Below, one piece after another: positions 1 to 10,915 of a DNA stretch of 64,000 nucleotides. This stretch comes from Marthasterias glacialis (taxonomy: Eukaryota; Echinodermata; Asteroidea; Forcipulatida; Asteriidae): positions 4,402,001 through 4,466,000 of the forward strand of contig OU452228.1 in NCBI GenBank assembly GCA_911728455.2, read 5' to 3'. The translations under genes and the position numbers were made by a program. A model generated the notes under the pieces. It worked only from the letters and a program-made list of their open reading frames with translations, was not told the origin of the DNA and made no database searches. Each line of letters opens with the position of its first letter. Within the stretch, counting starts at the first letter, position 1.

Positions 1-250
1 CAGTGGCAGTCTTGAGATACTGAAATGAAAGGCTATACCATTAACCAGTTGCAGCCGGATGACCTGTATACATGCAAATATAGTCTGAGCCAGCGAACGG
101 AGGTCGTGTAAACATGCCATTAGAAATACATGTACTGGATGGGGAAATAATGGAAGATTTCTGGCGGGAACTGGTTAAAATGTCAAGAATGGATTAAATA
201 TTGTCTGCTTTCCAATCTTAATGATGACTATTAATGTGTTTAACCAAAAG
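1..250 (+). other. Intron upstream of the formin DAD exon
   Basis: No open frame leads into the next exon and no repeat is recognised. The segment ends in a plausible though pyrimidine-poor splice acceptor (AG at 249-250), with a possible branch region around 215-235. It is most simply read as the intron preceding the next coding exon of the formin gene. Confidence 0.5.
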
Positions 251-361
251 ATGATGACCAGTCAGGTGTGATGGATAATCTGTTGGAAGCCCTACAGAGT
301 GGTACAGCCTTCACAAGAGGCGATAAAGGAGGAAGGAAGAGAACACCAAGACCTGCAGGAG
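251..361 (+). CDS. DIAPH: Diaphanous-related formin, penultimate coding exon with DAD motif
   Basis: The exon reads from a split Asp codon through the diaphanous autoregulatory domain core GVMDNLLEALQSGTAF, followed by a basic stretch (GRKRTPRP). In diaphanous-related formins the DAD binds the N-terminal DID and holds the actin-nucleating FH2 domain inactive until Rho-GTP binds; the protein acts at the cell cortex and on actin cables. An AG acceptor lies at 249-250 and a GTAGGT donor at 362. The exon ends in phase 1, which matches the phase of the next exon at 1275. FH2 and upstream domains lie outside the window. The family call rests on the DAD core and its basic tail; which vertebrate paralogue it corresponds to cannot be decided here. 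Confidence 0.87.
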
Positions 362-499
362 GTAGGTCATGTAATTAATAGGACGGGGTCATCCTCTTGC
401 TAGATAATACTGTACATGTTATTACTTATCTTGCAAATTTTAACTTATCCAACGGGTTTGTTGTTTTAAAGCGTAATGTTCTTACCTCTCATTGTGTTT

Positions 500-723
500 T
501 AAGTGTGTATTTTATTGGTAATTGTAGTTTTTAAGTTTGTTTTTTTGCCTTATACTTCTTAAACTTATCCAACTGTTTGTGGGGGTTTTATGCTAACGTT
601 TTTGTATTTTTCTCTTTATAATTGTGTGTATTTTTATTGTTTTTATATTTGTAAAGCGCTTTGAGACTTTTGTATAAAGCGCTATATAAGTATTACTTTA
701 TTATTATTATTATTATTATTATT
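500..723 (+). mobile_element. 3' tail of a CR1/L2-like non-LTR retrotransposon or dependent SINE
   Basis: A T-rich 3' UTR-like stretch leads to TTTGTAAAGCGCTTTGAGAC and then GCGCTATATAAGTATTA, a tail seen in many invertebrate CR1/L2-type elements and in SINEs that use their machinery. It ends in a TTA microsatellite of about eight units. No coding part is attached, so it may equally belong to a SINE. Confidence 0.55.
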
Positions 724-739
724 AACTTTACGCAATGGG

Positions 740-1030
740 AAGGGACAGAAGAAAAGTTGACACAGATTGTTTCCAGACTTAAACCAAATGTAATTCTGAG
801 ATGTACTCTTCAAGTTTTTTTTCCCCACGCACTTCTTCACTGTGGAACTCTCTGCCTGTATCCTGTTTCCCTGCGGACTATAATCTTTCTCAGTTCAAGC
901 AGAATGTAAACAGTTTTCTTCTGCCCTAATTCTTGTTCTGCTTTCTTTCTCTTTTCCTTGTAGCCCTCACCTAGAGTGGCCTTGTGCCTTGTGATAGGCG
1001 ACTAACATAAAAAAAAAATTAAAAAAAATT
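740..1030 (+). mobile_element. 5'-truncated non-LTR retrotransposon, C-terminal ORF remnant
   Basis: Forward frames around 800-925 spell a decayed version of the C-terminal tail of CR1/L2/jockey-type ORF2 proteins (SLWNSLPVSCFPADYN, then LSQFKQNVNSFLL). The segment is followed by GTGATAGGCGACTAACAT and an A-rich run near 1010-1030 that looks like a 3' end. It sits in the formin intron in the same orientation as the gene. Reverse transcriptase and endonuclease are absent. Confidence 0.5.
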
Positions 1031-1274
1031 GTGTTATTTGTTTTTTCTTTATTTTTACCAAGGTTTACTTCAAATGATTATAATAAATGAACCTGTACCA
1101 TAGTTCCTCTGCTAATTAAAGTTGTGATATTAATTTGCACACAAAGCTGGATTATTGTACATTATTATTTTGAGTCTTTATTGTAAATGCTTCAATAACA
1201 GTTGTTAACCAACTTTGTGTATGAGTTTTACCTGAATAGATTTACTTAATGACTGCAATTACATTTCTCTGCAG

Positions 1275-1489
1275 CTGAGCGAAGAAAACAACTGGAGAGA
1301 ACAAGATCAAGAGTTGGTCGGCCCCCCTCATTGACAACATCAGAGATTGCAATTGAGGATGAAGAACCTACTGCACAGAACATCAAGAATGCTGTACCAA
1401 ACAACAGAAATCGCCAACGGAAGCCAAAGAAGGCATGGGGAGAGGGCAAAGAAGGCGAGGACTTAATGGAAAGATTGAAAAACTTATAG
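1275..1489 (+). CDS. DIAPH: Diaphanous-related formin, terminal coding exon
   Basis: The exon follows a strong acceptor (TTTCTCTGCAG) and continues the split codon left by the DAD exon (G + CT gives Ala). It reads AERRKQLERTRSRVGRPP for its first 18 residues. It then runs through an acidic segment and a second basic patch (NRNRQRKPKKAWGEG) to LMERLKNL and a TAG stop at 1487-1489. About 71 residues follow the DAD exon, a length compatible with formin tails. The basic clusters after the DAD are of the kind that strengthen DID-DAD autoinhibition and membrane or microtubule contacts in DIAPH proteins; that function is inferred. The uninterrupted frame, matched phases and start of a 3' UTR directly after the stop make this the best supported host gene in the window. 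Confidence 0.82.
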
Positions 1490-2539
1490 TGCCCTCTGAC
1501 CTCGGTGTCCCAGTAATGTGTGCTCATTTCATGAAGGGGTCACTGTCATTGGACCGTTATGGTAAAAGCTCTTAGCTTTGCTGGTACGTGATACTGCACT
1601 TTTATTCCTCTCGTTCCAATACGCCTATGAACATCTCAGAGTCTGACTTCAACTGGCAACAATCTGCAATGAACATCATAACCTACTAAGGAATTGACAG
1701 ATATGTACTAAAGATGTGTGAATAAAAGGATTCAGGAACTGGACAGAAGAGGACCGGAGATATACAATTTGGATAAACATGCTGATTCCCAGTCATTTTG
1801 CTTCCTTTAGGGTTTTTACACGGTGCTTCTAGAACTCTTGGTTAAGGGAAAAACATGTCACTATTTTTCTACAATTTTTTCTGGAGATGATGTTTATGTT
1901 AAGACATGCTTGTTTAGACCATTTTGAAGCTTTTGTACATTTTGCATAGTTTCCTTAAGTTGCTGGGCCCGTTATGAAATATGGAGTAGTAAAAGTTAGT
2001 CAACTTGAAGCAATTTTGAGTACTCTAACTACACTTTGCTGCTTGTGCCTTGTGATGTTTAGAGAATTGGAAGATTGCCAAAGCAATGATAAGGACAAAA
2101 CGTGTGTGTACGGCATTTCTAGTGCCACATATTTTCTATACTCAAAACATATTTCTACAAAGGCGTAGACTGAGCAACAAATTTATGTTGGTAGTTATCT
2201 TTCTTTATAACTGTTGGGGCTTTCACAAGAATAACTGTACTAATATTTTAGGCAGGTGCACTAGTTTCTGTTATGTAGATCCTTGACTTTTGACTGGATG
2301 ATTGTTGTTCACCCAGCATTCAATAATCAAACCATTGCATGGCCTACATCATTAAGTGTCATATATTGATGTTATATAAAACAAATAATGAATGTTTTGC
2401 GTTCGTGAAATGGAGAAAATATTTTTATTCGTGGAAAGATGGAATGTTCCATTCATTGAATGGAACATTCTATCTTTTAGCTCATGAAAACATTCTCACC
2501 ATTGCAATCATAAACATTAATTATTTGTATAATAATAAA
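1490..2539 (+). other. Probable formin 3' UTR with alternative poly(A) signals
   Basis: Non-coding sequence directly follows the formin stop. Canonical AATAAA hexamers occur at 1721-1726 and 2534-2539, so two 3' UTR lengths (about 0.25 and 1.05 kb) are possible. At 2436-2476 there is a tight inverted repeat whose arms (AAGATGGAATGTTCCATTCA and its near complement) are about 20 bp with almost no loop. The short ORFs in this stretch have no protein-like features. Confidence 0.45.
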
Positions 2540-3182
2540 CGCTGTAATCTTTAAATATGATGAAATTATTTACATTAACTATTTTCTTCGATCCAAATCT
2601 TCTGCAAGGTAAATGGAAATGTTTTATTCCATTTCAAATGAAATACTTATCCATTCCAAAACAAGATTATCACGTTGAGCCTGAAATCTTGAAAAAGTAT
2701 TTTTGTTTTTTAATTGACAATTATTTTGAAAACTTTGAGAAAATTAAAAGGTGTGTTAAATTTATTCCTGTCCTCTAGATTTCAATAATTAAATTATACA
2801 ACCAAATTAACATATTATCACATGAGGGGTGGGGGTCATCATTTTGTGCATATTAACTATGTGGTTATTTCCTTTACACATAGCAATGTTTCTTCTCATG
2901 ATAGTTGGTACTGGTTTCCAATGTTTGGAAGGAGAGCTTTCATTCATGGATTGATCATTACCCATCATGAGTCTTATCTTTAACGTGTTATATTGGTAGT
3001 AATCTTATGAAAGTGAATTATAAACGAGCAGTTTGATAATCTTGCACAATTGATCATCAGAACACTGATAAAAAAGTATCAGAATTAAAGTCATGTCGAC
3101 TCAAGATAACTTAGGTTGGAAGGGAGAAAACACTTTTATGAAAACACTGTTATCTTCCACAGTTCAAGAGTTACATAATTAA

Positions 3183-3576
3183 CAGTGGCGTAACCAGAGG
3201 AGGGGGCAGGAGCACCCCTTCCCTCTGCTCAGAACCGTTGCCCCCCCAAATGAGATCTTAAAAAATGCACAATTGAATGGTTCGATACGTTAAGTAGCCC
3301 TTCCCCCTCCTTTTTTTACAGGGGGGGGGAGATATACATTTATATATTTGGCATTTCACAGGACCACCCACCAACATAGGACAGTTAGCTCAGTTGGTTA
3401 GAGTGCTCGTACGGTATTCGAGACGTCGTGGGTTCAAGTCGGGCATCAGCCAAATTTTCTTTGCTCACCCCTAATTTATATATGTATAAAAATAGTAAAT
3501 AAATAAATAAATAAAAATAAAAATACTTCTTTGCCCCCACTTGCCCCCCAAATGAAGATGCCTGGTTACGCCACTG
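3183..3576. mobile_element. TIR element with CAGTGGCGTAACCAG termini (MITE)
   Basis: The segment starts CAGTGGCGTAACCAG and ends with the exact inverse CTGGTTACGCCACTG. Internally it carries G/C homopolymer-rich direct repeats (TTGCCCCCC-AAATGA near 3238 and 3540) and a tRNA-like stretch. No target-site duplication is clear. A related single end occurs at 60735. It is too short to encode a transposase. Confidence 0.7.
3378..3453 (+). repeat. tRNA-derived (SINE-like) stretch inside the TIR element
   Basis: A box-A-like TTAGCTCAGTTGGTTAGAG and a box-B-like GGGTTCAAGTC lie at tRNA-like spacing. The flanking bases do not form an acceptor stem, so this is not a functional tRNA gene. It is either a SINE head that landed in the TIR element or part of that element. 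Confidence 0.55.
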
Positions 3577-6250
3577 ATCTTTAAACTTCAAAATGTTACC
3601 CATTATAAGTTATCATGTTTAAAAAAAAAAAAGGAAGATTGTTATATTATGTTTTGTTTGTTTTAATCGCTGAGCATATATTTTTCAGAAGTTGCATAAA
3701 GTGATATTACTGACTGACTTATAATTTGAAATGATATTGGTTTTAATGGCAAAATTAATCTATAGAAGGCATAATTTTTGGAATTGAAAATACTAAAAGT
3801 TAAGTATATCATTATACAGAATTGTTTATGTTGTAGATAAAAAGTTCTGACATTTTCATAAGTGGTATATTTACCCTGTAAATTATGTTGTAGATAGTTG
3901 TTTACCCTGAACACTTGTACTGGTTTAACTATGTAGATATTTATGCAGTCTCTATACCTAAGAAATTGCCCATGGTTGCCTTGTGATCTACTGAATCGAC
4001 TTAAACAGGATTTTAAAGTATTGATGAGCAACGTGAAGATTGTAGCACCTTTTTTTCATTGTTAGTTACAAGTAATCATAAATAGTGGACATTTTCTGCA
4101 AAATTATTGACAAAATGTAAAATATTTTTCCGGGTGTGAGCGCTTCAAATAGATACCATTAATGAGAAGTGCAAAGTCTATAACTTATAAACACTGTGGT
4201 GAAACGACCTCATGATATGTCACAACTCATTATGCAGTATTCCATTCGGTTGGGCATGTAAATTTGATTCCTTCGATGATAAACCGCTTTATCATTGACC
4301 CAAAACTAAAAGTATATTAGTTTCCACATGAACCCTCCAGCACATCAAACCCAGCACGCAAACCGTTTGAAACTCTTCGATCTGTGCAAAAAAAAAACAC
4401 TGCTTAGAACATTTCTGTGCTAATAAAAGCAAAAACAAAACAAAAAGAAACAGTGGCCACAACTTCATGACATTTTGGCTGGTATGTATTTACGGCAAGC
4501 AATTGTTCCTGTGCTTCTAAGTTTTTTTGAAATTGTATTGAGGTTTAGTTATGATTAAGTTCTATGGGAAAAGCTCAGAGATTTACCATGCATGTACTTG
4601 TACATGTGTAAGAAAGAAACAAAATATATTATGTTGCACTCGTTGTGGTCTTCTTTGTCGGAGCAAATTCATTATTTGTGATTTGTTTACGCTTAAATGT
4701 GAATACTCTCACTGCCTTTTCCTATTGACAATGTGATTTAAAAAAAATGTTAAATAAAATAAAATAGGTTGATAGTGACAATACAGTTTAAAGAAATAGT
4801 ACCTGACACTGACATATTGAACAACCAATGCTTGACTTCTCTGCTTGAATTTAGCGAGATGCTTATTTAGGTATGAATTAAATATTTGACAAAAGTCACT
4901 AACGATATGCAGTTGACAAATTCTCACAAGACGACAATTCATAGTACAAGTAAAACGTTTAATATCACATTTATACAGTGCTTTTTCAAAGATGCATTGA
5001 ATTCCACAGACATGTGAATTGATAAAAAATGTAGTCTGATAGAGCAGTATAACAGCTATGATATGGTACAATAGTTACGGTGTTTTTTTTTTTAACAAAT
5101 TTCATACAGAAGAACATTAGTTCTCAACTTTGATATGTCTAATTGCAGTCAAATAACAATCAAATATTTATTTTTAAAAATGGTTCCTACCGCTGTTGTA
5201 CCTCAGTTATAACAAAAGACAGATTTGTATGACAATTACATAGTAGAAGTTGTCTTCACAGGCATACTCATGCACATTTAGGTAGACTAAAACAATTTTA
5301 TTTGCATACTTTGTATTTAATGTTGGGCATCCTTTATTTTTTACCGAAATTGAGTCAAAACCTAGTAAGTGGCTACTTGTAAATGACCAGCTGATTTATT
5401 TGAATAAAGATACTAAATCATGATGATTTAGATTATATAAATTGTCTCTCTCACTGTTTGTAAGACATAAAGTTGCACTTCATACAAAATGTCCCCAAAT
5501 TACCCAAAGTCCATAGAAAATGCACAGAAATAGTCTTCGGCGATGTAAGGAAAACATGCCTTCAAGGTCTTTTAGGGGTTTATCATTTTTGTGCGTGCAA
5601 CGGATGCGCTTAAAAATGTCATGTTTGTCCTGGGGGTGGGTGCGGTTGGAGATGGGTATCGGCAGGAGAGATCACTGGGGTAAATTGGGATCATGGATTT
5701 CGATTACAGCAATAAAATTGAAGGTCAATGACTGGGAATCAGTGGCTGGTGAAAATACCTCCCGGTTGGATATTAAATACGTTTTGAGAAATTAGATTAG
5801 TTTATACTCTGTGCCAATTGCATATTGATGAATTCTCCCTACCCCAGGTCAAAACCCTGCTCAAATTTAAATAAGCATATTCCACTAAATAATAGGGTGT
5901 GGAAGAAGAAAAACACATCACAATAAATTGACACTTTGTTGTCCTCCCATAACCCCCGTAGGTGTTAAATTCAATTTAATCCACTCTCTACTAAACAACA
6001 ATGACTGATATTTAATAAGATATATCAGTATTGTTTTACTGATAAATAAGTTTTTGATAAATAATTAAGTCATTTGTTGGAAAATAACGTTGAGCTTCCT
6101 ATTAATTTCACACCGTTGACGAACTTTACTGAGCCCCAAATGTAGCTTCTTACGACTATATATGGCAAGTTAGGCTTTGTTATGCAGATTCGCTGGATGG
6201 CGTGGGATGGTGACCGGTCCAGACTGGTTCGAGACACGTGGAAAACAAAA
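3577..6250. other. Non-coding, nothing recognised
   Basis: AT-rich sequence with a poly-A run at 3620 and scattered short ORFs (for example minus 3663-4031 and minus 4709-5071). Their translations have low-complexity, AT-driven composition and no domain, splice or start context. No gene, SINE tail or array is visible. Confidence 0.4.
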
Positions 6251-6252
6251 TG

Positions 6253-6801
6253 GCGACAAGAGGAAAGGTGCGGATTCCAAATTTCCTCATCAACTTTTCA
6301 TCTTTCTTACATTAAAATGGAGCAGAACACCTCACGGAAAACTACAGAGGTGAGTAGTGAACTATCTCTGATTTTGAACATTTTACCAGATATGAAATTT
6401 GTTCTAGTAAACCGAAGTAAAACTGTAATTTCTGGGGGCGCCAAGTTTGAAACCTCACGTGGAAATTGTCCAAGAAACCTCTGGCAATGAAAGGTCCCTC
6501 AAAAAGCTCGAAAAATATATGAATTTGTAGACCCAGTAACTGGGGCGCTGTACTCCTTTTGAGATTTTGACATTGTCGGTCGTACTACGACAGATAATGT
6601 CAAAAAAGGAGTACAGCGCCCCAGTTACTGGGTCTAGGTCTAGGTATAACATTAACAAGTAGCAAGTGGACCACGGAGTGGATTTAAAACGAATCTGTGA
6701 TACCCTATTCAAAAAAATTGCCAAAGACTCAACAAAAATGCTGGAAAATCGCCTAGTGGCTTCTCAAGATATCAAAGATGAAATAAAATGCATTTAATCG
6801 T
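6253..6801 (+). CDS. Putative small unidentified gene, coding stretch split by a palindromic MITE
   Basis: A GC-richer start region holds AAAATGGCG (a short uORF-like frame) and then an ATG beginning MEQNTSRKTTE, ending at a consensus donor (GAG|GTGAGT at 6350-6356). Further on, one forward frame reads KPHVEIVQETSGNERSLKKL up to a 105-bp palindrome. After the palindrome another reads VDHGVDLKRICDTLFKKIAK to a TAA near 6798. Both parts are charged, helix-like and non-repetitive, as expected for a coiled-coil protein, but no family is recognised. The exact splice structure is unresolved: the donor phase does not fit the first AG downstream. It may be a gene with an unusual structure or a decaying one. 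Confidence 0.4.
6530..6634. mobile_element. 105-bp palindromic MITE with TA target-site duplication
   Basis: Terminal inverted repeats beginning GACCCAGTAACTGGGGCGCT are flanked by TA on each side (6528-6529 and 6635-6636), as for Tc1/mariner-type insertions. It lies between two protein-like stretches of the putative small gene. It can fold into one long hairpin. Confidence 0.75.
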
Positions 6802-7363
6802 ACTTAAATTGATCATTTTCTGTCCTCTTAATCGATGATTTTTTAGGCCCACTAAAAATGCAGCCGTTAAAATTTGAGAACAAAATTACAGGTATAAAGC
6901 TCTCTTTTATAATACTTATTATGTTCAGCAGTAAATGTTTTTTTATGGTCTCGGTCTCAGACCTTCAGGTCTTGGTCTTGGACTATCGGGTCTTGACTAC
7001 TGTTATGGGTTCACATTACTAAGACAAAGAAGACACTGGAGTGGAAACTCGTTTATACATGTTAACTATTTGGGTCATGTTCCAAGAAGACTCTGTGTGT
7101 ACCTGTGTCTGTAGATTTATAAATTTTTAACAAGAGGGCGGTATACAAGATGTATGGTATTGACTCACAAACATCTCCCTTCTTTTTTTTTAAGATACAG
7201 TTATTGAAAATGTTTATCTCAAGAGTTCAATAAAACACATATTGAAAAGTTGAAAAAACATAAAACCTTAAACTTGTTTCCGGAATGGTTGCTTTGGTGC
7301 TTTTTTTTTTTTTTTTTTTTTTTAGCTCATGACAGAATTTAGAGTCCATTGTCATGTAACAAA

Positions 7364-7786
7364 CTACTGGTACTGAAGAATAAAGTCCTTGAATTTGGAT
7401 GGTGGGTGGATGTTTGACCTAGTACAAGTGGATTTCACCGAACTCTTGCCAGTGCTCAGTGTAATCTCTGCTAGGTTAGTTGGACCTTTTAGTGCGTCCA
7501 TTTTGTGATTCACTGGTCCACCCTGTGGAGGGTTTGAAGGAGAACCCTGTGGAGGTTTTGAAGTAGAAACTGCTGTAGGTTCAACTGTGATTTCGCTCAA
7601 GTTGGGTACCTCTGTCTGTTGAGTTGTTGCGTGTAGATGCTTTCGTGCATACACTGGTTTAGTGTATTCATTTGATATGCCAGAGGTCACAAACAAGACA
7701 TGTTTATCCATGTCATAGTTTGCTATAGTTGCGATAATCGTTACGGTTATCGCAACTAAGTTTGCTACTAAGACTAGGCAGTTTGG
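7364..7786 (-). CDS. Possible exon of a single-pass membrane protein with S/T/P-rich stem
   Basis: On the minus strand an open frame runs from just after a TAG at 7789-7787, itself usable as a splice acceptor, to a stop at 7364-7366. It opens with a hydrophobic segment (CLVLVANLVAITVTIIATIA). A juxtamembrane part (NYDMDKHVLFVTSG) and a Ser/Thr/Pro-rich region containing PPQGSPSNPPQGGP follow. A transmembrane segment plus an S/T/P-rich stem is the layout of type II Golgi enzymes or mucin-like membrane proteins, but no catalytic domain is present and none is claimed. The first in-frame Met lies after the membrane segment, so upstream coding sequence would be needed. The 7727-7757 part of the membrane segment is itself an inverted repeat. 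Confidence 0.35.
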   Translation of the reverse strand, partial: PNCLVLVANLVAITVTIIATIANYDMDKHVLFVTSGISNEYTKPVYARKHLHATTQQTEVPNLSEITVEPTAVSTSKPPQGSPSNPPQGGPVNHKMDALKGPTNLAEITLSTGKSSVKSTCTRSNIHPPSKFKDFILQYQ

Positions 7787-8287
7787 CTATGCAGCCTCAT
7801 GCCACATCCTCTTCTCCTATGTCACTCCACATCAAATTGTTTGGTCATAGATAAGATTCAAATGCCAGACCCTGTGATACATGTTAATTGGGTCTACTGG
7901 CCCCAGTTGTAGACAAGTAAACGATATTAGTTGTTGCAATTAATGTTGTCTACTATAGATAACTTAGTATATATTATAACACACCTATCCCTGGTTCTTT
8001 ATCCTGATTGGCTGAAACACGATCGCGTGGGGTGAACTAATATAGCCTAGTGCATGATATCTGCACCACACGCACCGCACGCGCTTCATTTGGGGGAAAT
8101 AGTTCGCAAAGCAGGAAACAGTTTCAAAAACCCCAAAACTATTGACTGGTAAAGAGCGCCCTCAAGAGAATGACGGCGTCTGTAGATCGAGAAGAATCTC
8201 CGGCTAAAAAAACGCCATTTACTCTTCTAACCGACATTTTGGACTGAGGTGTGTTATAAAACACATATGTACAGGCATTATTCGGGC

Positions 8288-8418
8288 AATAGTGCACGTT
8301 TATGCACCCCTCGGGCCTGTGAGTGACCAGGAGAAGGTCATATTGCCCTCGGCCTCGGGGAAATAGGACCCTCTTGTGGTCACTCACAGGCCCTCGGGTT
8401 GCATAGACGTGCACTATT
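8288..8418. mobile_element. Foldback (hairpin) element
   Basis: The ends are near-perfect inverse copies of each other (AATAGTGCACGT...; inner arm GGGCCTGTGAGTGACCA), with arms of about 40 bp around a CTCGG-rich loop. No coding sequence. No clear target duplication was identified. Confidence 0.6.
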
Positions 8419-9335
8419 TTCCTCATTGCCAGTCCATATGTGTATAGTATAAAACCTCTTTTTTATGATGACTATTCAGCAACTTAAACATTACATATGC
8501 CTAGTGCCTCCATGTCTCATTATTTGCTCCGGAACTATCCAAGAGGTATTTGAAGTTTGAAGTTACTCTTTTAACATGGTCTAAACAACAGACAAATTCT
8601 CCTCCCATTCCAGCAAAATGGTCATTTCATAATAAATTTATCTGATATCAATATGAAAATTGAAGAAAAAAAACATCGGCCAGTTTCCAGCATGGTTGGA
8701 AGTGCTTATCAATTCAAACACTGCAGTTCCGATAGATTATTTTTAAAAATTTATTTATTATTATTTTTTTTTAAATGAAGATACCTGTACCATTTATTTA
8801 CCAAGTAAACTGATTAAAAGAACCAACAAATTATGTTTTTCATTATATCACCAACCTTACACTTTGTCCATCCATTGATTTTGTACCCGTACTTTTTTTT
8901 CTATCGGGGCATTCTGAAGTACACTCAGTTCTCATTTCAAAACAAAAGTTCTAGTTTCAAAACAAAACAGAAGTTTAAATAGAAACTGAAAAGTTTCTTT
9001 TTGTAAAACCCAAGCTATTTTACAAGTAAGTTTGGAAGTTGGGTATTTTTATTAAGAGTAAAAACAGACTAACCAAGGCTGTTATTTACATGTAAGAGCT
9101 GCTTTCCTTTCATGAGATATTCTTGATGCCCTCAGAACTAAGTAAACTTGGATTTATTTTATGCTTTGATCAGCATTCAGTGGATCATAGCTAGCAAGCT
9201 TTGGAACAAAACATAAATTATTGAATGTTTTAATGACATTGTAAAGGAGTGAATCGTTGCCAGATTATATGAACAACTAAACAAAAATACAGAAATCTTT
9301 GTCTTCTGAATTAATAGTACCGGTATACAAATATT

Positions 9336-9481
9336 GACTGCTTCGAGTGGCGTAGTAAAACTAGTCACTCGAGGTGATCCACGGAGCAGCCTATCTTCCC
9401 GAGGCGGAGCAGAGGGAAGATAAGCGGCTCCTGGGATACCCGAGAGTGACTAGCTTTACTACACCACGAGGTAAAGCAGTC
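9336..9481. mobile_element. Foldback (hairpin) element
   Basis: The left arm contains GTAGTAAAACTAGTCACTCG and the right arm its near complement. Both start from GACTGCTT at the outer edge. Arms are about 40 bp around a central loop with GCGGAGCAG. It is distinct in sequence from the element at 8288. Confidence 0.6.
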
Positions 9482-10387
9482 CCAGACTAATATTATTGCC
9501 TTCGTTCTCATATCGTATTTCAAATGCACGTATTATTGGATCGTTTCACCGGAACCGAGGTTGTCACACAGCTCATTTAAATCAACGCTTGAAGTCAATG
9601 CAGTCAGGGTACCAGGGTATCCAATCGATAGTACATCGGTTGCTAGGCTGTCGTTGGATAGTACCATTTAATAGTTCTTTTGATCGGTGTGCATTGCAAT
9701 AGTAAAAATACACAACACCACCTGACGCACGTTTGGCCAATCAACAGATAGAATCAAAGGAAGAGACTATATGCATTATGTTAGTGTTGTCCCACTAGAA
9801 GTGCACACATTAAGACCATTACTCCCTTGATTGATTTACTAGGATCCTTTTCGCTTCAACAAAATCAATTAAAACCAATTTAGTGTTTATTTTTATTAGT
9901 ACAATTATTATTTATTTTGAGCGGTAAATGAAGTCATTTTGCATCCAAGTTTGAATTTTAGATATAAATGTTTCCTCATGGAGGCTGCATGCTTATTGTC
10001 ATTTAAATAAGATATAACATACAATTCGACTTATGTACCTGAAATATTTATGAAGACAAAAACAAAGATAAGTATAAATTGAACATGTTTTAAATTTTAT
10101 GTTCAGATACATCTCAAAGTAGTTTCGACAATCACCCTGTAACTGTTTGATGACACAATCTTCAATCACGAGGGTATTCCAATCACCTATTGAGTGGGAC
10201 AATGATTGCGTCTTTAAGGATAGAGTATTTAAAGAACACTCGACTTTGCAAGGTATGTTTACTCTCTTTTTAATGTACACCCTTCTTTTTCAGTAGGCCC
10301 TAATATTTAAAACTGACTAATTTCACAATTTTGTCAAGTATTTGTCTTGAAATATGTGAAATATTTTTCAAGTTTTTGTAAATTTGA

Positions 10388-10915
10388 GTTTAACCAGTTG
10401 CCGCAGGGATTCTTTTTTTCTTCGTCCCATCCACCTGGCGAGTTTCTTTTGGCAGAATTGCCGGAATATTTTTTCTTTGAGGGTGCTGCTGGCGCCCCCC
10501 AAAAAACCTGACTTGACAGTGCCAAGAGAACAAAGATCTCTTTGTTGGATTGTCTGTTTTGTTCCTCGACCGAAAAATGTGAAATTCACGCAGCGTGAAT
10601 TGCAAAACATCGGCTGTTACCTACGGCATAGGAATGGCACTAAACACAGAACCATGGCTTGATTGCCGGCTCACGCTGACTTGCCTAGCTCACAGCAATT
10701 CACGGTACAGGTATTTGACATTAACTTGAAAAAGAAAACAAAAATTCCGGCGCTCTGAAGAGAACCTTTGTTCTCTTGGCTTTGTTAAATCAAGGTTTCA
10801 TTTAAGTGAGGGGAAAATGATTCCAGCAACTTTGAGAAAATAATCCCCATCAGACTTGATGGGGAAAAATGTAGGATATCCAGCAGCAGCTGGTTGAGGT
10901 CCAATCAGAAAAAGT
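10388..10915. repeat. Inverted pair of a dispersed repeat
   Basis: The left edge (minus orientation) reads AATATTCCGGCAATTC and then AATCCCTGCGGCAACTGGTT. The right edge (plus) has the related GAAAATAATCCCCATCAGAC and CAGCAGCTGGTTGAG. Internal arms CCAAGAGAACAAAG and CTTTGTTCTCTTGG are also inverted. A third copy of the same unit lies at 58797-58885. The ORFs in both directions here are by-products of the inverted structure. Confidence 0.55.

Larger units (their letters stand above)
362..1274 (+). other. Formin intron carrying retroelement debris
   Basis: This intron joins two phase-1 coding exons: donor GTAGGT at 362 and acceptor TCTCTGCAG ending at 1274. Most of it consists of remnants of non-LTR retrotransposons, listed separately. 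Confidence 0.75.

Noticed and set aside
3378-3453. Functional tRNA gene
   Set aside because: A and B boxes are recognisable but the acceptor stem cannot pair; it lies inside a TIR element.
3663-5071. Two minus-strand ORFs of about 120 codons (3663-4031 and 4709-5071)
   Set aside because: AT-driven composition, no splice or start context, no motif; expected by chance in this background.
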